This document shows, piece after piece, positions 32,696 to 42,938 of a stretch of 64,000 nucleotides of DNA. The notes beneath the pieces are model-generated. The model worked only from the letters and a program-made list of their open reading frames with translations, made no database searches and was not told the origin of the DNA. The translations under genes and the position numbers were made by a program. How positions within the stretch are numbered: the stretch's first letter is position 1; every line of letters begins with the position of its first letter. The DNA comes from Leucobacter sp. wl10 (GTDB lineage: Bacteria > Actinomycetota > Actinomycetes > Actinomycetales > Microbacteriaceae), in NCBI RefSeq assembly GCF_003569785.1, contig NZ_KZ983989.1:186001-250000 (forward strand), given 5' to 3'.

Positions 32696-33900
32696 CGGAA
32701 GCTCCTTCCCCCGGAGTCGAGCCCAGCGTGGTACTGCGCGCCGTCGCGGGCGATCGAGATCACGACGCCGATGGCGACGAGACAGGCGATGAGGGCGGTG
32801 CCGCCCGAGCTGATGAGGGGCAGCGGCACGCCCAGCACGGGGAACACCCGGATCACCACCCCGATGTTGACGAAGGCCTGGCCGACGATCCACACCAGGA
32901 TGCCGCCCGCGACCGCGCGTCCGAAGCGGTCCCTCGCGCGGGAGACGACGCGCAGCATGACCACCGTCAGCACGATGAACAGCACGATCACGAGCAGGGC
33001 GCCGATGAGCCCGAGCTCCTCGCCGATGATGGCGAAGATGTAGTCGTTGTCGGCCGCGGGCAGCCACGACCACTTCGCCTTCGAGTTGCCGAGCCCCACG
33101 CCGAAGAAGCCGCCGCTCGCCAGGGCCCACATGCCGTGGGTGGCCTGCCAGTCGACGCCGCTGTAATCATTGGTCGCGCCGGCGTGGCTGAGCAGCCGCT
33201 TCATGCGGTTGGGGCTCGAGAGCACGAAGAACGCGACGGCGAGCGCGCCGCCGAGCGCGGTGACGCCCAGGGTCTTCCAGCTGACGCCGCCGAAGAACAT
33301 GGCGCCGAACACCATCGCCGCCATGATCAGCACGGTTCCGAGGTCACGGCCGAGCAGCACCGCGCCGAGCACGATGAGCGCTCCGGGGATGATCACCGGG
33401 ACGAGCTCGTGGCGCATCTGCCCGAGCAGCGGCTCCTTGCGCAGCAGCACGGCGCCGACCCACACCACGAGCGCCAGCTTGAGGGCTTCGGAGGGCTGCG
33501 CGCCGAAACCGCCGATCTGGATCCAGTTGCGGTTGCCGTAGACCTCGATGCCGAGCGGCGTGAACACGAGCATCTGCATCGCGAGGCCGATGCCGAGCAG
33601 CAGCCACGCCCATCGCTTCCAGAATGCGAGCGGCATGGCGGCCGCGATGAGCATGAGCGGCAGGCCGATGAGGGCGAACGACGCCTGGCGCCAGAAGCCG
33701 CCGAAGAAGCCCTGGTTGTCGAGGTAGGAGGTGATCGACGACGAGGAGAGCACCATGATCAGTCCGAGGCCGACGAGCAGCAGCGTGATGGCGTAGAGCG
33801 CCACCACCGTCCGGTCGGTGCCGGTGTTCAGCATCGCGCCCAGGCGGATGCGCGCCTGGCCCGGGGCGCGGCCCCTCGCGTCGGCAGGTCTTCCGGTCAT
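32692..33900 (-). CDS. ftsW: Septal peptidoglycan glycosyltransferase FtsW
   Basis: SEDS-family polymerase acting with FtsI at the septum. The 402 residues have about ten membrane helices. Family marks include VVALYAITLLLVGLGLIMVL, YGNRNWIQIGGFGAQPSEALKL near 120-140 and GVPLPLISSGGTALIACLVAIG near the C-terminus. The region carrying the SEDS catalytic Asp is present (LLGRDLGTVLIMAA near 190). It begins one base after the stop of the murD-like gene and overlaps murG. The tight fit leaves no room for a missing murD domain. Confidence 0.97.
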   Translation of the reverse strand: MTGRPADARGRAPGQARIRLGAMLNTGTDRTVVALYAITLLLVGLGLIMVLSSSSITSYLDNQGFFGGFWRQASFALIGLPLMLIAAAMPLAFWKRWAWLLLGIGLAMQMLVFTPLGIEVYGNRNWIQIGGFGAQPSEALKLALVVWVGAVLLRKEPLLGQMRHELVPVIIPGALIVLGAVLLGRDLGTVLIMAAMVFGAMFFGGVSWKTLGVTALGGALAVAFFVLSSPNRMKRLLSHAGATNDYSGVDWQATHGMWALASGGFFGVGLGNSKAKWSWLPAADNDYIFAIIGEELGLIGALLVIVLFIVLTVVMLRVVSRARDRFGRAVAGGILVWIVGQAFVNIGVVIRVFPVLGVPLPLISSGGTALIACLVAIGVVISIARDGAQYHAGLDSGGRSFR

Positions 33901-33901
33901 G

Positions 33902-34990
33902 TCACTCCCGCTCGCGCGAGGCGCGGTGGTAGCCGAGGATCGCCTGCGCGATCTCCGCGGGCTCGACGCCGCGGGCCCGCGCCAGTGCGCTGGCCGCGAG
34001 CAGGTTCTGCACCATCGGCGGCGAGGCGAGGTCGAGCCGTGCGAGCTCGTCGAGGGTGACGATCTCGTAGGCCTCGCTGCGCCGCTCGGCGTGGAAGCCC
34101 CGGTCGACGAGGATCCCCTCGACCACGCCGAAGCCGCTGGGCGGCGGGGAGTCGAGGCCGAAGCTGACGGCGCGCGCGCCCTCCACGACGTCGGCCTCCT
34201 CGACCATGCGCTCGGTCGCTCGGTCGGCCCGGTTGTAGACGCAGGCGACCTGCGTGCGCTCGTACACCCGCGCCTGCTCGGCCCAGAGCGCCTCGGCGTC
34301 GCGGTCGGCCGCGTCCTCGCCGCCGGCCGCAACCGCGAAGTTGAGGCAGGCGCTCGCGTACGGGGAGACCTCCCCGAGTCTCGCGAGCTGGCGGCCCGAG
34401 AGCTCGACGACGATCGCGTCGTAGCCCCGCGGATCGCGCAGCGCGTCGAGCACGGGCGACCCCGCGCCACCGGCCGGGGTCGCCCTCAGGCCGCCGGCCA
34501 CGAGCATGTGCGCGGTGAGCAGCGCGGTGGTCGTCTTGCCGCGATCGCCCGCGATGCAGATCCAGTCGGCGACCCGGGGGGTCTTGTCGCGCAACCGCCA
34601 GCCGAGCTCGATGTCGCCCCAGACCGGGATGCCGTGCTCGGACGCCCACGCGACGAGGGGGTGATCGAGCCCGTACTCGGGCGATGCGACGACCAGGTCC
34701 GGGGCGAAGGCCGCGAGGTCGCCCAACCGCTCCGGGCGGCTCTCGGCGCGGAAGCGCTCCGCGCCGATCGCGTCGAGCAGCCGCTCGCGATCCGTGTCGG
34801 GAACGGCGTGCACCGCGCGCACCCGGCAACCGAGTTCGACGAGGGTGTCGGCCGCCGAGAAGCCCGCCGCGCCGAGGCCGAGCACCGCGACGCGCAGGCC
34901 CGACCAGTCGTCGTGCCAGCTCGCCAGCCGGGCCACCCTGGCCCGGGCGCTCGCCCGCTCGCCGCTCGCCTGCATGCCGTCCTCGCTCAC
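33902..34990 (-). CDS. Truncated, probably inactive MurD-like protein
   Basis: It occupies the murD position and is clearly homologous to UDP-MurNAc-L-Ala:D-Glu ligase, but it has only 362 residues against the usual 440-510. Domain 1 ([18 protein letters not shown]) and domain 2 are present. Domain 3 is absent: translation ends at [10 protein letters not shown], where MurD proteins enter the ligase domain. In domain 2 the ATP loop is GDRGKTTT instead of GTNGKTTT. The glutamate of ELSSFQL survives (ELSGRQL), the catalytic-His segment (EDHMD type) is gone, and the carbamylated-Lys position (AAKLRIYE) reads [11 protein letters not shown] at 34990 overlaps the mraY stop, and ftsW starts one base later. 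No frameshift would restore the end. A second, complete MurD is presumably elsewhere. Confidence 0.85.
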   Translation of the reverse strand: MSEDGMQASGERASARARVARLASWHDDWSGLRVAVLGLGAAGFSAADTLVELGCRVRAVHAVPDTDRERLLDAIGAERFRAESRPERLGDLAAFAPDLVVASPEYGLDHPLVAWASEHGIPVWGDIELGWRLRDKTPRVADWICIAGDRGKTTTALLTAHMLVAGGLRATPAGGAGSPVLDALRDPRGYDAIVVELSGRQLARLGEVSPYASACLNFAVAAGGEDAADRDAEALWAEQARVYERTQVACVYNRADRATERMVEEADVVEGARAVSFGLDSPPPSGFGVVEGILVDRGFHAERRSEAYEIVTLDELARLDLASPPMVQNLLAASALARARGVEPAEIAQAILGYHRASRERE

Positions 34991-36072
34991 TGCTGCAGCA
35001 GCCATTCGCCGTAGAACGCGCCGACGCCCGCGATCACGAACAGGCCGGCGATGATCCAGAATCGCACCACCACGGTCACCTCGGCCCAGCCCTTGAGCTC
35101 GAAGTGGTGGTGGATCGGGCTCATGAGGAAGATGCGCTTGCCCCTGGTCAGCTTGAAGTAGAGGCGCTGCAGGATCACGGAGCCGGTCTCGATGATGAAG
35201 AGGCCGCCGATGAGCACGAGCAGCAGCTCGGTGCGGGTGAGGATCGCCAGCGCGGCGATGGCACCGCCGAGCCCCATCGACCCCGTGTCGCCCATGTAGA
35301 CGTGGGCGGGACTCGTGTTCCACCAGAGGAAGCCGGCGAGCCCCCCGAGCAGAGCCGCGGAGATCACCGCGAGATCCATGGGGTCGCGCACCTCGTAGCA
35401 GCCGGGTTCGCTCGCCGTGACCGCGCAGTGCTGCGCCGACTGCCAGAAGCTCATGATCATGTACGCGCCGAAGACGAAGATCGAGGCGCCGCCCGCGAGG
35501 CCGTCGAGGCCGTCTGTGACGTTGACGGCGTTGGTCGTCGCCGTGACGATCACCATGACCCACAGCACGAAGAGGCCGACCCCCAGGATCGGGCCCAGCA
35601 CCGCGAAGTCGAACGGCAGGTCGCGGAACAGCGAGATGCGCGTCGACGCCGGGGTGAGGCCCGCTTCGTTGGCGAACTGCAGCGAGAGCAGCGCGAAGAG
35701 CAGCGCGATGACGATCTGACCCGCGATCTTCGCCCACCCGCCGAGGCCGAGCGACCGCTGCCTGCGGGTCTTCATGAAGTCGTCGACGAAGCCCACCGCG
35801 CCGGCGCCGACCGCCATGAGGATCACAAGCAGCGCAGAGGGCGTGGGCGTCTCGCCCATGATGACCTTGCCCAGGAAGTAGGCGATGACGGAGCCCGAGA
35901 GGAAGATGAGCCCGCCCATGGTCGGGGTGCCCCGCTTGGAGTAGTGGGACTGCGGGCCGTCCTCCCGGATGAACTGGCCCCAGTGCAGCCTGCGGAAGCC
36001 GCGCACGAAGAGCGGGGTGAGCAGCAGCGAGTAGAGCAGCGAGAAGCCGCCCGCGATGAGCAGTGCGATCAT
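34987..36072 (-). CDS. mraY: Phospho-N-acetylmuramoyl-pentapeptide transferase
   Basis: Makes lipid I by moving phospho-MurNAc-pentapeptide to undecaprenyl phosphate. The 361 residues have about ten membrane helices. Catalytic signatures are [12 protein letters not shown] near 90-100, [15 protein letters not shown] near 180-194 and [15 protein letters not shown] near 255-270, then [13 protein letters not shown] near the C-terminus. ATG at 36072 overlaps the murF stop and GTGA couples it to the murD-like gene. Confidence 0.97.
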   Translation of the reverse strand: MIALLIAGGFSLLYSLLLTPLFVRGFRRLHWGQFIREDGPQSHYSKRGTPTMGGLIFLSGSVIAYFLGKVIMGETPTPSALLVILMAVGAGAVGFVDDFMKTRRQRSLGLGGWAKIAGQIVIALLFALLSLQFANEAGLTPASTRISLFRDLPFDFAVLGPILGVGLFVLWVMVIVTATTNAVNVTDGLDGLAGGASIFVFGAYMIMSFWQSAQHCAVTASEPGCYEVRDPMDLAVISAALLGGLAGFLWWNTSPAHVYMGDTGSMGLGGAIAALAILTRTELLLVLIGGLFIIETGSVILQRLYFKLTRGKRIFLMSPIHHHFELKGWAEVTVVVRFWIIAGLFVIAGVGAFYGEWLLQQ

Positions 36073-37487
36073 GCGAAGGCCTCCCCCAGTCGATCGCCGA
36101 GCCGTTGCAGTCCGGCGGCGTTCGAAGATTTCACGAGCACCGTGTCGCGGGGCCGCAGCGTGCGCAGCAGGTAGTCCTGGGCCTCGTCGTGCGTCTCGAA
36201 GAACACGCTCTCGCCGTCCCAGGAGCCCTCGTTGACAGCGCTGATGTGCAGGTGGCGCGCCTCGCTGCCGACCACGACGAGCTCGGAGATGCGCAGCCGC
36301 ACGGCCTGCAGCCCCACGCGCCGGTGCTCCTCGATGGAGTACTCGCCGAGCTCGCTCATGGCGCCCAGCACGGCGATCGAGCGGCCGTCGGGTCTGCGGA
36401 TCTGGGCGAGGGTGCGCAGCGCGGCGCTCATGGAGTCGGGGCTCGCGTTGTAGGCGTCGTTGATGATGGTGATGCCGTCGCGGCCGCCGAGCACCTGCAT
36501 GCGGCCGGGGGCCGCGAGGGCGGCGGCCTCGAGCGCCCCGACGACTCCGGCGAACGGCAGGCCGAGCTCGAGACCGACCGCCGCCGCCGCCAGGGCGTTC
36601 ATCACGTGGTGCTCTCCGAGCACCCGGAAGCGGACGGGCATCGACTCGCCGCCCGCGTGGAGCGTGAAGCGGGTGCCGTCGGGCCCGAGGTCGACGTCGT
36701 CCGCGCGCACCTCCGCGTCGGGGTGCAGCCCGAACCAGCGCACGCGGGCCGCGGTGAGATCCGCCATCCTCGCCACGCGGGGATCGTCGCGGTTGAGCAC
36801 GGCGACCGCGCTGCCGGGCAAGCCCCGCACCATCTCGCTCTTGGTGCGGAAGGTCGTCTCGATGCCGCCGAACTCGCCCGCGTGGGCGAGACCGACCGAG
36901 AGCACCACGCCGATGTGGGGGGGCGCCATGCGCGTGAGGCGCTCGATCTCGCCCTCGGCGCTCGCGCCCATCTCGGCGACGAGGGTGCGGGTGCCGTCGT
37001 CGACGCGCAGCATGGTGAGCGGGCCGCCCACCTCGTTGTTGAAGGACTTCTCGGAGGCCACCGTCGGCCCCAGCCCCTCCGCCATCGAGGCGATCAGGTT
37101 CTTCGTGGTCGTCTTGCCGTTGGAGCCCGTGATGCCCACGATCGTGAGGCCCCCGCGCCCTCGCACGCGACGCACGACCTCGGTCGCCAGCGCGCCGAGC
37201 GCCTCCGTCGTCTCGCCGACCACGATCTGCGGCACGCGCCCCTCGATCTCGTCGAGCTCGCGCTCCGCCACGACGAGCGCGGCTCCGGCCTCGACCGCAT
37301 TGGCCGCGAAGAGGTGCCCGTCGGTCTCCTCGCCTCGTCGCGCGAAGAAGATCTGGCCCGGTCGCACCTCGCGCGAGTCGGTCTGCGAATCGCCGGCGAC
37401 GACGGTGCTCGGGCCCGCTCCGCCCGTCCCCGGCGCCAGGCGGCCGTTCACGGCGGCGGCGATCTCCGCCAGCGTCAGTTCAATCAC
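36069..37487 (-). CDS. murF: UDP-MurNAc-tripeptide--D-Ala-D-Ala ligase
   Basis: Adds the D-Ala-D-Ala dipeptide to the cytoplasmic precursor. The 472 residues have [17 protein letters not shown] in domain 1, the ATP loop [16 protein letters not shown] near 120, [13 protein letters not shown] near 150 and [16 protein letters not shown] in domain 3, the MurF hallmark. All three domains are complete, unlike the murD-like gene. It overlaps murE and mraY by four bases each. Confidence 0.97.
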   Translation of the reverse strand: MIELTLAEIAAAVNGRLAPGTGGAGPSTVVAGDSQTDSREVRPGQIFFARRGEETDGHLFAANAVEAGAALVVAERELDEIEGRVPQIVVGETTEALGALATEVVRRVRGRGGLTIVGITGSNGKTTTKNLIASMAEGLGPTVASEKSFNNEVGGPLTMLRVDDGTRTLVAEMGASAEGEIERLTRMAPPHIGVVLSVGLAHAGEFGGIETTFRTKSEMVRGLPGSAVAVLNRDDPRVARMADLTAARVRWFGLHPDAEVRADDVDLGPDGTRFTLHAGGESMPVRFRVLGEHHVMNALAAAAVGLELGLPFAGVVGALEAAALAAPGRMQVLGGRDGITIINDAYNASPDSMSAALRTLAQIRRPDGRSIAVLGAMSELGEYSIEEHRRVGLQAVRLRISELVVVGSEARHLHISAVNEGSWDGESVFFETHDEAQDYLLRTLRPRDTVLVKSSNAAGLQRLGDRLGEAFA

Positions 37488-39043
37488 GGAAGCAATCCTG
37501 CCTCGCGGAGCGCTCCGCGTACCTCGTCACGCGCCGAGTAGGGAAGGATCTGCCCGGCGACTTCCTGGTAGTCCTCGTGTCCGGGACCGGCATACAGGAT
37601 AACGTCCCTCGGCCCGGCGATCGAAACCGCGAGGCGTACGGCCGCGCGCGGGTCGCCCTCCTCGATCACCTCGGCCCGGCGGGCGGAGCGCGCGCCCGCC
37701 ATCAGCTGCGCGCGAATCGCCTCCGGCGGCTCGGAGCGCGGGTGGTAGTCGCAGACGATGACGACGTCTGAACCCGCGCCCGCGACGCGCCCCATCTCCT
37801 CGCGCTTCGTGGTGTCGCGGTCTCCGTCGGCGCCGAAGAGGAAGATGACGCGACCGGGGGCCACCTCGCCGAGCGCGTCGAGCATGGCCCGGAACGCGCC
37901 GGGCGTGTGGCCGTAGTCGACGTAGAAGCGGGGACCGTCGGCGCCCGGGTTCATGAGCTCCAGTCGGCCGGGGATGTAGACGGGGATCCGGCCCCGCTCG
38001 AGCCCGGCCTCCACCCGCGCGAGGGGCACCCCGGCCTCGTGCAGCATGATCAGGGCGAGGGCCGCGTTCTCGGCCATGAAGCGCCCGAAGACCGGCACGC
38101 TGCCGCGGAAGTGGGCGCCGTCCGGCCCCTGCAGCACGAAGGAGACGCCGTCGAGCGTCTGCCGCGTGACGGCGAGGTGCCAGTCGGCCTCCTGCCCGTA
38201 CTCGGTCGCGAGGCGGACGACGGGGATCTTCGACTCCCGAGCGATCCGCTGACCGTGCGGCGAGTCCACCACCACCACGCCGCGCTCCGCGTGCTCCGGC
38301 GCGAACAGCGCCAGCTTGGCGGCGAAGTAGCTCTCCATGTCGCCGAAGTCGTCGAGGTGATCCTGCGAGAAATTGTTGAAGGCCACCACGTCGAACCGAA
38401 CCCCGTCGATGCGGTGCCGCTCGACCGCGTGGGCCGACACCTCGAGCGCCACGCCGTCGACCCTCTGCTCGCGCATGCGCGCGAGCAGGCCGTGCAGCTC
38501 GGACGCCTCCGGGCTCGTGAGGTTCGACACGATCACCTCGTCGCCGATGCGGCGCTCCGCGGTCGAGCTGAGCCCGGCGGTGAAGCCGGCGGCGCGCAGC
38601 AGCTCCGCCAGCAGGTAGACGACGCTCGTCTTGCCGTTCGTGCCGGTGACGCCGAAGATCTTCGCGGAGAGGTCTGCGGTGTCGTACACGGCGGCCGCGA
38701 CGTCGCCCAGCAGCTCGCGGGGGTGCCGCGCCGAGACGAGTACCGGGATCCCGGCCCCGCGATCCCGGGCGATGGCCGCGCCCGCCTCGTCGGTGAGCAT
38801 CGCCACCGCACCGCGCAGCTCCGCCTGCGCGGCGAATTCCGCCCCGTGGCGCCGGGCGCCGGGCATGCCGATATAGAGGTCCCCCGGCCGCACGTCGCGG
38901 GAGTCGAGCGTCACGCCGCTCGCCGCCGCGTCACCGCGCCCGTCTGCGCCGGCCGCCCTCAGCCCGAACCGCTCGGCCAGCCGGTCGAGCGGGAGCGGCC
39001 TCGGGCGCTGCGGCCGAATGCTCAGCGCGTCTCCGATACTCAC
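37484..39043 (-). CDS. murE: UDP-MurNAc-tripeptide synthetase, non-DNPR type
   Basis: Adds the third stem residue. The 519 residues have [17 protein letters not shown] in domain 1, [19 protein letters not shown] near 130-148, [21 protein letters not shown] with the carbamylated Lys near 235, and DYGHTPGAF near 375. The residue-selecting site reads [13 protein letters not shown] near 427-439, where meso-DAP enzymes have DNPR. That argues against meso-DAP and fits Lys, ornithine or 2,4-diaminobutyrate, as in Microbacteriaceae walls; the exact residue cannot be read off. It is 26 bases after ftsI. Confidence 0.95.
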   Translation of the reverse strand: MSIGDALSIRPQRPRPLPLDRLAERFGLRAAGADGRGDAAASGVTLDSRDVRPGDLYIGMPGARRHGAEFAAQAELRGAVAMLTDEAGAAIARDRGAGIPVLVSARHPRELLGDVAAAVYDTADLSAKIFGVTGTNGKTSVVYLLAELLRAAGFTAGLSSTAERRIGDEVIVSNLTSPEASELHGLLARMREQRVDGVALEVSAHAVERHRIDGVRFDVVAFNNFSQDHLDDFGDMESYFAAKLALFAPEHAERGVVVVDSPHGQRIARESKIPVVRLATEYGQEADWHLAVTRQTLDGVSFVLQGPDGAHFRGSVPVFGRFMAENAALALIMLHEAGVPLARVEAGLERGRIPVYIPGRLELMNPGADGPRFYVDYGHTPGAFRAMLDALGEVAPGRVIFLFGADGDRDTTKREEMGRVAGAGSDVVIVCDYHPRSEPPEAIRAQLMAGARSARRAEVIEEGDPRAAVRLAVSIAGPRDVILYAGPGHEDYQEVAGQILPYSARDEVRGALREAGLLP

Positions 39044-39069
39044 GTGCGTGTGCCTCCTGGGCCTCGGAA

Positions 39070-40869
39070 TCAGTACTCCGTCGGCAGGGGCTCGTACTGG
39101 CCCGAGGACGGCGGGATCTGGAAGGTGCGGATGGTCGCCTGAGCGGCTTCGCGGAAGGCGGCCAGCGCGGCCTCCGCCCCGTCCCCGGATTTGGCGAACG
39201 CGATCGATGCTACCGCGACGTACTGGGGGTCGTCGGCGGGGAAGATGCCCGCGAAGGAGTTGACGTAGTCCGTGCGGTACGCGCCGGTGGCGGGGTCAAC
39301 CTGCTCGGCGGTTCCCGTCTTGCCCGCGATGCGGTAGCCCGGGATCGCGATGATGTCTTTGAACCACGCCTCGTTCGCCACGGTCTCGAGCATCTGCATC
39401 ATCTGCTTCGCCGTGTCCCCGCTCACCGCGCGAACGCTGTCGCCGGGGTCGAGCCGGCGCTCGGACCCGTCAGCGGCCACGCACGAGCGCACGACCGAGG
39501 GCGGCACGCGCTCCCCGCCGTTCGCGAGAGCCTGGTAGACGCCCGCCGTCTGCACGATGGTCGAGGAGACGCCCTGCCCGAACATGGTGTTGTAGGCGGT
39601 CTGGCGGTCCCAGTTCGCCACCGGGATCAGGTAGCCCGAGTCCTCGAGCGGCAGGCCCGCCTGCGTCGAGGCGCCGATGCCGAAGCGCTGCAGGTAGTCG
39701 TAGCGCACCTCGGGCGAGAGCGAGCTTCCGAGCATCGCGGTGCCCACGTTCGACGACTGCGTGAGGATGCCCGTCAGCGTCCACTGTATGGGCGGGTGCG
39801 GGAACGCGTCGCCGAAGCGCACGCCCGGCTCCGGCTCGAGGTAGTCCGGCGTGAGGTTCTGGGTGAGGGGCGTCGCCGCGCCCTGGTCGATGAGCGCGGC
39901 CGCCGTGATCGCCTTGAACGTCGAGCCGGGCTCGTAGGGCGAGGTGAAGGATCGCGCCTCCCGCTTGCTCGGATCGGAGGCGTCGACGTCGTTCGGGTCG
40001 ACCGATCCGTCTTCGGCCACCGCGACGAGCTCCCCCGTGCGCACGTTCATGATCACGAGGTATCCCCACTCGGCCGAGGTCTGCTGCACCTGCTGGTTGA
40101 TGGTCTGCTGCGCCTCCCACTGCAGGTCCCGGTCGATGGTCAGCTGCACGTCGCCCCCGTCGACCGCCTTCTTCTGCACCACCACGCTGCCGGGCAGCGT
40201 CACCCCGTCGGCCCCGCGCTCGTAGGTCTCGAAGCCGTCGGTGCCCGTGAGGCACTCGTTCTGCGACAGCTCGACACCCGACTGCGGCTTCTCGTCCTGC
40301 CCCGCGAAGCCGACGAGGTTGCCGCCGACGGCCCCGTTCGGATAGGTGCGCCGGTACTGCGTCTCGAAGGTGAGCCAGCCGATGCCGAGTTCCTTGAGCG
40401 CACTCAGCTGCGTGAGGTCGACGCCCCGCTTGACGTAGGCGAAATCCGACTTGGGGTTCTTGGCCAGCGCGTCGTCGACGATCTTCTGGATCTCCTCGGC
40501 GCTCTGGCCCGTGATGGCGCCGATCTCGGCGAACGCCTGTTGCGCCGTCACCTCCACCGTCGCCGCGCCCCCGCGCTCAGGGTCGGGGCGCCAGAACTTG
40601 CCGTCGTTGAGCTTGGTGTTCTTCGGCGACAGCTGCACGTCATAGCGCTCGTCGGTCGTCGCGAGCACATTGCCGTTGCGGTCGACGATGTCGCCGCGCA
40701 CGCTCGAAATGGTCACGGGCACCGCCCGCTTGCCCTTCGCGTCCTCGTTCAGCGCGGCGGCCGACACGACCTGCACGTCGACCAGCCGCACGAGGAACAC
40801 GACCGCGCCGACGATCACGATGGCGAGCGCCGCCGCTCGACGCAGTGAGGAGCCGCGCAGTCTCGGCAT
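39070..40869 (-). CDS. ftsI: Division transpeptidase FtsI/PBP3
   Basis: Septal class B penicillin-binding protein. The 599 residues have one N-terminal membrane helix (about 14-32), the pedestal domain (VDRNGNVLATTDERYDVQLS near 62) and the transpeptidase domain: SxxK in EPGSTFKAITAAA near 314, SSN in TQSSNVGTAM near 370 and KTGT in AGKTGTAEQV near 515. ATG at 40869 is preceded by AAGGGAG. It follows the ftsL-like gene after 36 bases and would cooperate with FtsW. Confidence 0.97.
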   Translation of the reverse strand: MPRLRGSSLRRAAALAIVIVGAVVFLVRLVDVQVVSAAALNEDAKGKRAVPVTISSVRGDIVDRNGNVLATTDERYDVQLSPKNTKLNDGKFWRPDPERGGAATVEVTAQQAFAEIGAITGQSAEEIQKIVDDALAKNPKSDFAYVKRGVDLTQLSALKELGIGWLTFETQYRRTYPNGAVGGNLVGFAGQDEKPQSGVELSQNECLTGTDGFETYERGADGVTLPGSVVVQKKAVDGGDVQLTIDRDLQWEAQQTINQQVQQTSAEWGYLVIMNVRTGELVAVAEDGSVDPNDVDASDPSKREARSFTSPYEPGSTFKAITAAALIDQGAATPLTQNLTPDYLEPEPGVRFGDAFPHPPIQWTLTGILTQSSNVGTAMLGSSLSPEVRYDYLQRFGIGASTQAGLPLEDSGYLIPVANWDRQTAYNTMFGQGVSSTIVQTAGVYQALANGGERVPPSVVRSCVAADGSERRLDPGDSVRAVSGDTAKQMMQMLETVANEAWFKDIIAIPGYRIAGKTGTAEQVDPATGAYRTDYVNSFAGIFPADDPQYVAVASIAFAKSGDGAEAALAAFREAAQATIRTFQIPPSSGQYEPLPTEY

Positions 40870-40905
40870 CCCGTCTCCCTTCTCGCGTGCCGCCCGGAGC
40901 GACCG

Positions 40906-41511
40906 TCAGCGGGTCTCGGGGCCGGGCAGCTTGCCCTTCCACCGTACCGGGGCCGCCGCCGGAGCGGTGCTCGAGGCTTTCAGCTGATTCCGAGACACGA
41001 GCAGTCCCGCGGCGTCGACGACGGGCATCGATTCGAGGGTGGAGTTGGGGATCAGGTTGCCCCGCGCCTCGGAGGTGGGCGAATCGAGCGAGCCGAGGAT
41101 CGCGCCGTCGCTCAGCCGGAGGGCGGCGGGCTGCGCGTTCTGCACCATGCCGAGCGCCACGGCGTTCTCGGCGAGGTTCTGCGGCGATGCGAGCCGATCC
41201 ACGTTCTGCGAGAGCACCCGCTCCACGCGGGTGAGATCCCGCTGCTCGCTCTCGAGCGCCCGCGCCTCGTAGGCGCCCTGCGACACCGCGATGCTCAGAC
41301 CGAGCTGGGTCGCGAGGATCGCCAGCACGACGCCCACCGCGACGAGGGCGCCGGCCAGGGGGCTGCGACCGGGCCTGCGGGCAGAGCTCGGTGCGGGCGG
41401 CGCGATGCGCAGGTGGCGTTCCGCCGGGGGCGCGCCGGAGGGCGTCGGGACCGCGGCGCGCGCGCCGACGAGCGCGGCGCGGTCGGTCTCGATCGGAACC
41501 GTGTTGTTCAT
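40906..41511 (-). CDS. ftsL: FtsL-like bitopic division protein
   Basis: The 201 residues have a basic N-terminal tail, one transmembrane helix near 48-72 (LAGALVAVGVVLAILATQLG) and an extracellular coiled coil (YEARALESEQRDLTRVERVLSQ). This is the shape of FtsL, whose sequence is poorly conserved, and the place between rsmH and ftsI is fixed in the dcw cluster. The C-terminal ~80 residues (ending KGKLPGPETR) are longer than E. coli FtsL. ATG at 41511 overlaps the rsmH stop. Confidence 0.85.
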   Translation of the reverse strand: MNNTVPIETDRAALVGARAAVPTPSGAPPAERHLRIAPPAPSSARRPGRSPLAGALVAVGVVLAILATQLGLSIAVSQGAYEARALESEQRDLTRVERVLSQNVDRLASPQNLAENAVALGMVQNAQPAALRLSDGAILGSLDSPTSEARGNLIPNSTLESMPVVDAAGLLVSRNQLKASSTAPAAAPVRWKGKLPGPETR

Positions 41512-42494
41512 CGCGCGTCCCTCACTCGCTCGGCGGCGCGCAGGCGCACCGGGATCGCCCGCGGGTTGCGGGCCCTCTCGTCGTCGGCGGCGAACTCCGC
41601 GCCGCGGGTGAGCAGACGGAACTCGGGCCGGTGCTCGGGCAGTTCGACCGGCAGCCCGGCGGGGGCCGTCGATCTGCTGCGCCTCATCAGCTCGCGCTTG
41701 ACCAGCCGGTCCTCGAGCGACTGGTAAGACATGACCACGGCTCGGCCGCCCGCGCGCAGCAGGTCGAGCGCGGCGGGGATCGCGCGCTCGAGCGCCGCGA
41801 GTTCGCCGTTCACCTCGATGCGCAGCGCCTGGAACACCCGCTTGGCGGGGTGCCGCTGACCCCGCACCGCGGCCGGCGTGGCCCGCTGCAGCACCTCGAC
41901 GAGCCGGCCGCTGCGCACGATCGGCTCCTCGGCGCGCGCCGCGACGATCGCCCGGGCGTAGCGCGCGGCCAGCGGCTCCTCGCCGTAGCGCTCGAGGATG
42001 GCGCGCAGCCGCCCCTCGGGAGCACCGGCGAGCACCTCCGCCGCAGTCTCGCCCCGGCTCTGGTCCATGCGCATGTCGAGCGGCGCGTCCTGGGCGTAGG
42101 CGAAGCCGCGCTCGGCCTCGTCGAGCTGCAGCGAGGAGACGCCGAGGTCGAAGAGCGCGCCGTCGAGTGCGTCGAAGCCCGACTCGCGCACCGCCCGCTC
42201 GATCTCGTCGTAGACGGCGTGGACCCGGATCGCGCGGCCGCCGAAGCGCTCGAGCCGATGCCCGGCGAGCGCGAGCGCCTCCGGGTCGCGGTCGAGGCCG
42301 ATGAGGATCAGCTCGGGGTGCGCATCGAGCAGCGCCTCGCTGTGGCCGCCCATGCCCAGCGTGGCGTCGACCACCACCGGGCTGCGGCCGTCGGCGGCGG
42401 CGAGACGGATCACCGGGGCGAGCAGCTCGAGGCAGCGCTCGAGCAGCACGGGCGTGTGCAGCGCGCCCGGATCCCGTGGCGTGTTCTGGCTCAT
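41508..42494 (-). CDS. rsmH: 16S rRNA (cytosine-1402-N4)-methyltransferase
   Basis: Methylates N4 of C1402 in the decoding centre. The 328 residues have HTPVLLERCLELLAP at the N-terminus, VVDATLGMGGHSEALLDAHP near 42-60 (SAM loop), GALFDLGVSSLQLDEAERGF near 113-132, LRIEVNGELAALERAIP near 215 and VMSYQSLEDRLVK near 244. It is 12 bases after mraZ and overlaps the ftsL-like gene. Confidence 0.97.
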   Translation of the reverse strand: MSQNTPRDPGALHTPVLLERCLELLAPVIRLAAADGRSPVVVDATLGMGGHSEALLDAHPELILIGLDRDPEALALAGHRLERFGGRAIRVHAVYDEIERAVRESGFDALDGALFDLGVSSLQLDEAERGFAYAQDAPLDMRMDQSRGETAAEVLAGAPEGRLRAILERYGEEPLAARYARAIVAARAEEPIVRSGRLVEVLQRATPAAVRGQRHPAKRVFQALRIEVNGELAALERAIPAALDLLRAGGRAVVMSYQSLEDRLVKRELMRRSRSTAPAGLPVELPEHRPEFRLLTRGAEFAADDERARNPRAIPVRLRAAERVRDAR

Positions 42495-42506
42495 GATGGT
42501 TCCGGG

Positions 42507-42938
42507 CTAGAACATGCCCGGGATCACCTCCTCCTCGATATCGGAGAAGGCGGACTCCTGCTCGGTCAGGTAGCGCTGCCAGGACTCGGCGTCCCAGATC
42601 TCGGCGCGCGATCCGGCGCCGATGACGGCGAGCTCGCGGTCGAGGCCCGCGTACTCGCGCAGGCTCTGCGGGATGGTGACGCGGCTCTGCTTATCGGGGG
42701 TCTCCGGGTGCGCGCCGGAGAGGAACACCCGCAGGTAGTCGCGGGCCTGCTTCGAGGTCACCGGCGCCCGTCTGATGCGGTCGTGCATCGCGGCGAACTC
42801 CTGCTCGCTGAACACGTAGAGGCAGCGCTCCTGGCCGCGGGTGATGACGAGGCCGTCCGCGAGCTCGTCGCGGAACTTGGCCGGGAGGATCAGTCGCCCC
42901 TTCTCGTCGAGCCTGGGCGTGAAGGTACCGAGGAACAC
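42507..42938 (-). CDS. mraZ: Transcriptional regulator MraZ
   Basis: AbrB-like double-fold DNA-binding protein that in other bacteria represses the dcw operon through TGGGN repeats. The 143 residues have [25 protein letters not shown] and a second [20 protein letters not shown], the two internal repeats of the family. GTG at 42938 has AGGGAGG five bases upstream. Repeats with a 10-base period lie just upstream (42971-43016), so autoregulation is likely. Confidence 0.97.
   Translation of the reverse strand: MFLGTFTPRLDEKGRLILPAKFRDELADGLVITRGQERCLYVFSEQEFAAMHDRIRRAPVTSKQARDYLRVFLSGAHPETPDKQSRVTIPQSLREYAGLDRELAVIGAGSRAEIWDAESWQRYLTEQESAFSDIEEEVIPGMF

Noticed and set aside
33890-33960. Frameshift or split gene as the reason for the short MurD
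   Set aside because: ftsW begins one base after the stop in another frame with its normal N-terminus, and no MurD domain-3 residues are found in any frame nearby. The loss is a deletion, not a frameshift.
40040-40073. rRNA, tRNA or mobile elements anywhere in the window
   Set aside because: I looked for tRNA-like cloverleafs, terminal inverted repeats with transposase genes and integrase genes over the whole window and saw none; these coordinates are only a placeholder.
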